From JBGPIK01 sp041484845 (GTDB lineage Bacteria; Desulfobacterota; Binatia; UBA9968), in NCBI GenBank assembly GCA_041484845.1, contig JBGPIK010000131.1, forward strand, positions 1-15,496: 15,496 nucleotides of DNA, read 5' to 3'. The notes below the pieces were generated by a model, which was given only the letters and a program-made list of their open reading frames with translations, did not search any database and was not told where the DNA came from. Below are positions 13,736 through 15,496 of this stretch, in pieces. A program made the translations under genes and the position numbers. The stretch's first letter is position 1. Each line of letters opens with the position of its first letter.

Positions 13736-14887
13736 TTAGCGGTTTGCTCTCCTATAGCCCAATGTGTCTTGAGCGATAATAAGTTTCTGTATGTTCACTG
13801 ATCCTTCGACGATCTGATAGGATTTTGCGTCGCGATAATAGCGTTCGACGGGGAATTCCGTTGAATAACCGTAGGCGCCGAGAATGTTGAGCGCCGCATC
13901 GGCACTGAAGGCTGCCGCTTCCGCTGCCGCGTACTTCGCCATGGACACTTGCAGGTTGTAGGGTTGTCCGCGGTCGGCGAGGCAGGCTGCGCGATAGACC
14001 AACAAACGCGCGGCCTCTTCGTGCACGACCATCTGCGCGATGAGATCCTGATTCATCTGAAATTGGCCGATTTTCTGCCCGAATTGTTCTCTCTGATTGG
14101 CGTAGAGGATGGCCGCTTCACGAGCCGCGTTCGCGACCCCCAGCGCGCCAGCCGCGCACCCCAGTCGCGTGTGGTTGAGATGGCGCATGCAGATTGTGAA
14201 TCCATCACCTTCCCGCCCAAGGAGTCTGTCGGCCGGAATACGAAAGTTCTCGAAGATCAATTCTCCCGTCGGCGAGGCATGCGCGCCCAGCTTATCGAAA
14301 CCGCGGCGAGTCACGCCAGGCTGGTCCAGATCCACGTAGAAGGCCGACATGCCGTGGTGTTTTTTCGTGCGATCCGTATAGGCGAAGACAACACCCGCGT
14401 TTGCTACTCCGGCATTGGAAATCCAAGTCTTATTGCCGTTGATGACGTAACCGTCTCCTGTTCGAGCGGCGATTGTCTTCATGGCGGCTACGTCCGACCC
14501 TGCGTCGGGTTCGGTGATCGCAAAACAGCCCAACGATTCGCCGCTCAGCAATCCCGGGATGTGACGCCTCTTTTGGTCTTCGTTGCCGAATTCCAAAAGC
14601 GTTACCGCGGGGCCGGCTTGCATATTGATATAAAAACGGATGGCACTGTGAACGCGCGCAATCTGTTCGGAGATGAGCGCATACGCCAAAAAGCCAAGAC
14701 CGTTGCCGCCGTATTCCTGCGGAATGAGGCAACCATAGAAACCCAGAGCACCCATTTTGATGACTAGGTCTTTGCGGAAAGTACATTCGCGGTCGTCCTT
14801 GGCGGCGTCGGGCGCGATTTCCTTTGCGGCGAAATCACGAGCGAGTTTTTGCGCCTCGGCTAATTCTTTCGGCAACTCAAAATCCAT
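13736..14887 (-). CDS. Acyl-CoA dehydrogenase, glutaryl-CoA dehydrogenase-like (probably non-decarboxylating)
   Basis: 383 residues, full-length FAD-dependent acyl-CoA dehydrogenase. It shows CFAITEPDAGSD (121-132), GNKTWISNAG (151-160), REQFGQKIGQFQ (266-277) and the C-terminal RDAKSYQIVEGSVNIQ (352-367) with catalytic base Glu361. Arg84 in HSAIRFYINMQ aligns with the Arg that binds the distal carboxylate in glutaryl-CoA dehydrogenases. Val360 replaces the Tyr that precedes the Glu in decarboxylating enzymes; that Tyr-to-Val exchange is the known mark of glutaconyl-CoA-forming enzymes of strict anaerobes. Benzylsuccinyl-CoA dehydrogenase is an alternative. ATG 14887 has AAGGA eight to nine bases upstream. 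It is first in the minus-strand cluster but separated from bamA by 950 bases, so it may have its own transcript. Confidence 0.85.
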   Translation of the reverse strand: MDFELPKELAEAQKLARDFAAKEIAPDAAKDDRECTFRKDLVIKMGALGFYGCLIPQEYGGNGLGFLAYALISEQIARVHSAIRFYINMQAGPAVTLLEFGNEDQKRRHIPGLLSGESLGCFAITEPDAGSDVAAMKTIAARTGDGYVINGNKTWISNAGVANAGVVFAYTDRTKKHHGMSAFYVDLDQPGVTRRGFDKLGAHASPTGELIFENFRIPADRLLGREGDGFTICMRHLNHTRLGCAAGALGVANAAREAAILYANQREQFGQKIGQFQMNQDLIAQMVVHEEAARLLVYRAACLADRGQPYNLQVSMAKYAAAEAAAFSADAALNILGAYGYSTEFPVERYYRDAKSYQIVEGSVNIQKLIIAQDTLGYRRANR

Positions 14888-14933
14888 GGAGCGGGTCCTT
14901 TTTGTCTCGGGAAAATCGCCACCGCATCAGGAG

Positions 14934-15257
14934 TCAGCCCGATAAATCTTTTTGATAGTGAATCATTTTCCCGTGGACAAAGCCTATTCGACTGAAAAAA
15001 TACTGCAGCTTTTTCTGCTTGGTGTTCATTAGGGTGAAAATAGTCTTAATCCCGTCGTCTTCGGCGGAAGAGGCAAACTGTTCAATCAGCGCCTCGCCCA
15101 ATCCCCGGCGCCGGTATGCCGGGTCAACGCCGATGGTTTCAATCCACGCCAACGTTCCCGGCAGACCGAATTCGAGCTCGCCAGCACGGCCGAACAGGAA
15201 GCCGATCACACGGTTATCAAGCCCCGCGACCAACAGTGTCTCTCTGGGGTGTCTAGT
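14934..15257 (-). pseudogene. 5'-truncated GNAT family N-acetyltransferase fragment
   Basis: The frame opens right after an in-frame TAG (15258-15260) and runs to 14934. It carries strands 2-3 (ETLLVAGLDNRVIGFLFGR), acetyl-CoA motif A (IGVDPAYRRRGLGEALIEQF) and the C-terminal FFSRIGFVHGKMIHYQKDL. The N-terminal strand and helices, about 45-50 residues in usual family members, are missing. The only possible start is TTG 15233 in the middle of a strand, without a ribosome site. The break coincides with the end of a transposase gene, so it is probably a remnant cut by an insertion or rearrangement. Original substrate unknown. Confidence 0.7.
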
Positions 15258-15264
15258 CTAGACA
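15250..15264. repeat. 15-bp palindrome at the transposase/GNAT junction
   Basis: TGTCTAG T CTAGACA (15250-15264) is a perfect inverted repeat with a one-base centre. It spans the stop codon of the transposase frame (15253-15255) and the in-frame stop that bounds the GNAT fragment (15258-15260). It may be an element end or simply a compact palindrome at a rearrangement point. Confidence 0.5.
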
Positions 15265-15496
15265 ATCTTTAGCTAATCGCACCGCCTGCCGTTTTAAGGC
15301 GTCGTCTTCAGCCACCCGTTCCGCAAAGCGCGAAACCAATGAACTCACCGTCGCTATATCTCGCCCCAAACACCTCGCAACATCCTTGACCTTGTAACCC
15401 ATCCGCCGGATCAACACGTACCCGACTAACGCTCGCGCTCGGGAAACCTGCCAACCACGATCCGCTCCTCCAAGCACCTCCGGCTCCACTTTAACC
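15253..15496 (-). CDS. C-terminal part of a REP-associated-type transposase (DnaA-like HTH domain), 5' partial
   Basis: An 80-residue frame, open through the right edge of the window and ending at TAG 15253-15255. The segment SRARALVGYVLIRRMGYKVK followed by DVARCLGRDIATVSSLVSRF resembles the DnaA C-terminal helix-turn-helix domain found at the end of IS200-like/REP-associated tyrosine transposases. The catalytic Y1 domain (HUH and Tyr) would lie outside the window, so activity cannot be judged. If the gene is complete it may mobilise short palindromic repeats in trans; whether the element at 5734-5869 is one of them cannot be told from this window. Confidence 0.65.
   Translation of the reverse strand, partial: VKVEPEVLGGADRGWQVSRARALVGYVLIRRMGYKVKDVARCLGRDIATVSSLVSRFAERVAEDDALKRQAVRLAKDCLD

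Noticed and set aside
13949..14767. Long open frame (272 codons) on the plus strand opposite the acyl-CoA dehydrogenase gene
   Set aside because: The opposite strand encodes a full acyl-CoA dehydrogenase with all motifs. The plus-strand product has no recognisable domain and looks like a codon-bias shadow.
1..15496. CRISPR arrays, tRNA or rRNA genes
   Set aside because: No regularly spaced direct repeats, cloverleaf-like segments or rRNA signatures were seen in reading the window.

Overview
The window reads as part of the genome of an anaerobic, aromatic-degrading bacterium. Its core is a minus-strand gene cluster (14887 down to 3282) whose products can be placed on the benzoyl-CoA central pathway. 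In order of transcription it holds: a glutaryl-CoA dehydrogenase-like acyl-CoA dehydrogenase; a 950-base stretch without a convincing gene; 6-oxocyclohexene-carbonyl-CoA hydrolase (bamA/oah); cyclohexadiene-carbonyl-CoA hydratase (dch); a short-chain dehydrogenase; a thiolase; its Zn-ribbon/OB-fold partner; two subunits and one ATPase activator of the benzoyl-CoA reductase/2-hydroxyacyl-CoA dehydratase family; and an AMP-forming acyl-CoA ligase. Together these could carry an aromatic acid through activation, reductive dearomatisation, hydration, oxidation, ring opening, thiolytic cleavage and glutaryl-CoA oxidation. Enzyme families are clear; exact substrates are inferred from context. The taxon cannot be fixed. 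A Desulfobacterota-like or related anaerobe that may use F420 (a luciferase-like oxidoreductase is present) fits best.

Left part, plus strand: the 3' end of a probable radical SAM protein (2-187), then about 390 bases holding a clear intrinsic terminator (388-437) and several inverted repeats. A three-gene plus-strand operon follows: a two-domain FAS1-like/MaoC dehydratase, a single MaoC protein and a luciferase-like oxidoreductase. It converges tail to tail with the acyl-CoA ligase, 10 bases apart.

Two points stand out in the reductase. The smaller catalytic subunit (7109-8236) is plainly a family member but has lost all three cysteines that normally bind its [4Fe-4S] cluster, while the larger subunit keeps its own three. 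There is also only one ATPase activator, where characterised ATP-dependent benzoyl-CoA reductases have two different ATPase subunits. The activator gene is split from the large-subunit gene by an imperfect palindromic element of about 140 bp flanked by 14-bp direct repeats. Taking out the element and one repeat restores an exact TGATG stop/start overlap, so a recent insertion broke a formerly coupled operon.

The dehydrogenase at 13736-14887 has Val just before the catalytic Glu and keeps the carboxylate-binding Arg, the pattern known from non-decarboxylating (glutaconyl-CoA-forming) glutaryl-CoA dehydrogenases of strict anaerobes. The gap 12785-13735 contains a segment rich in hairpins on the minus strand, possibly a decayed group II intron or other structured RNA. 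The right end holds a 5'-truncated GNAT acetyltransferase fragment abutting the C-terminal end of a REP-associated-type transposase, with a 15-bp palindrome at the junction.
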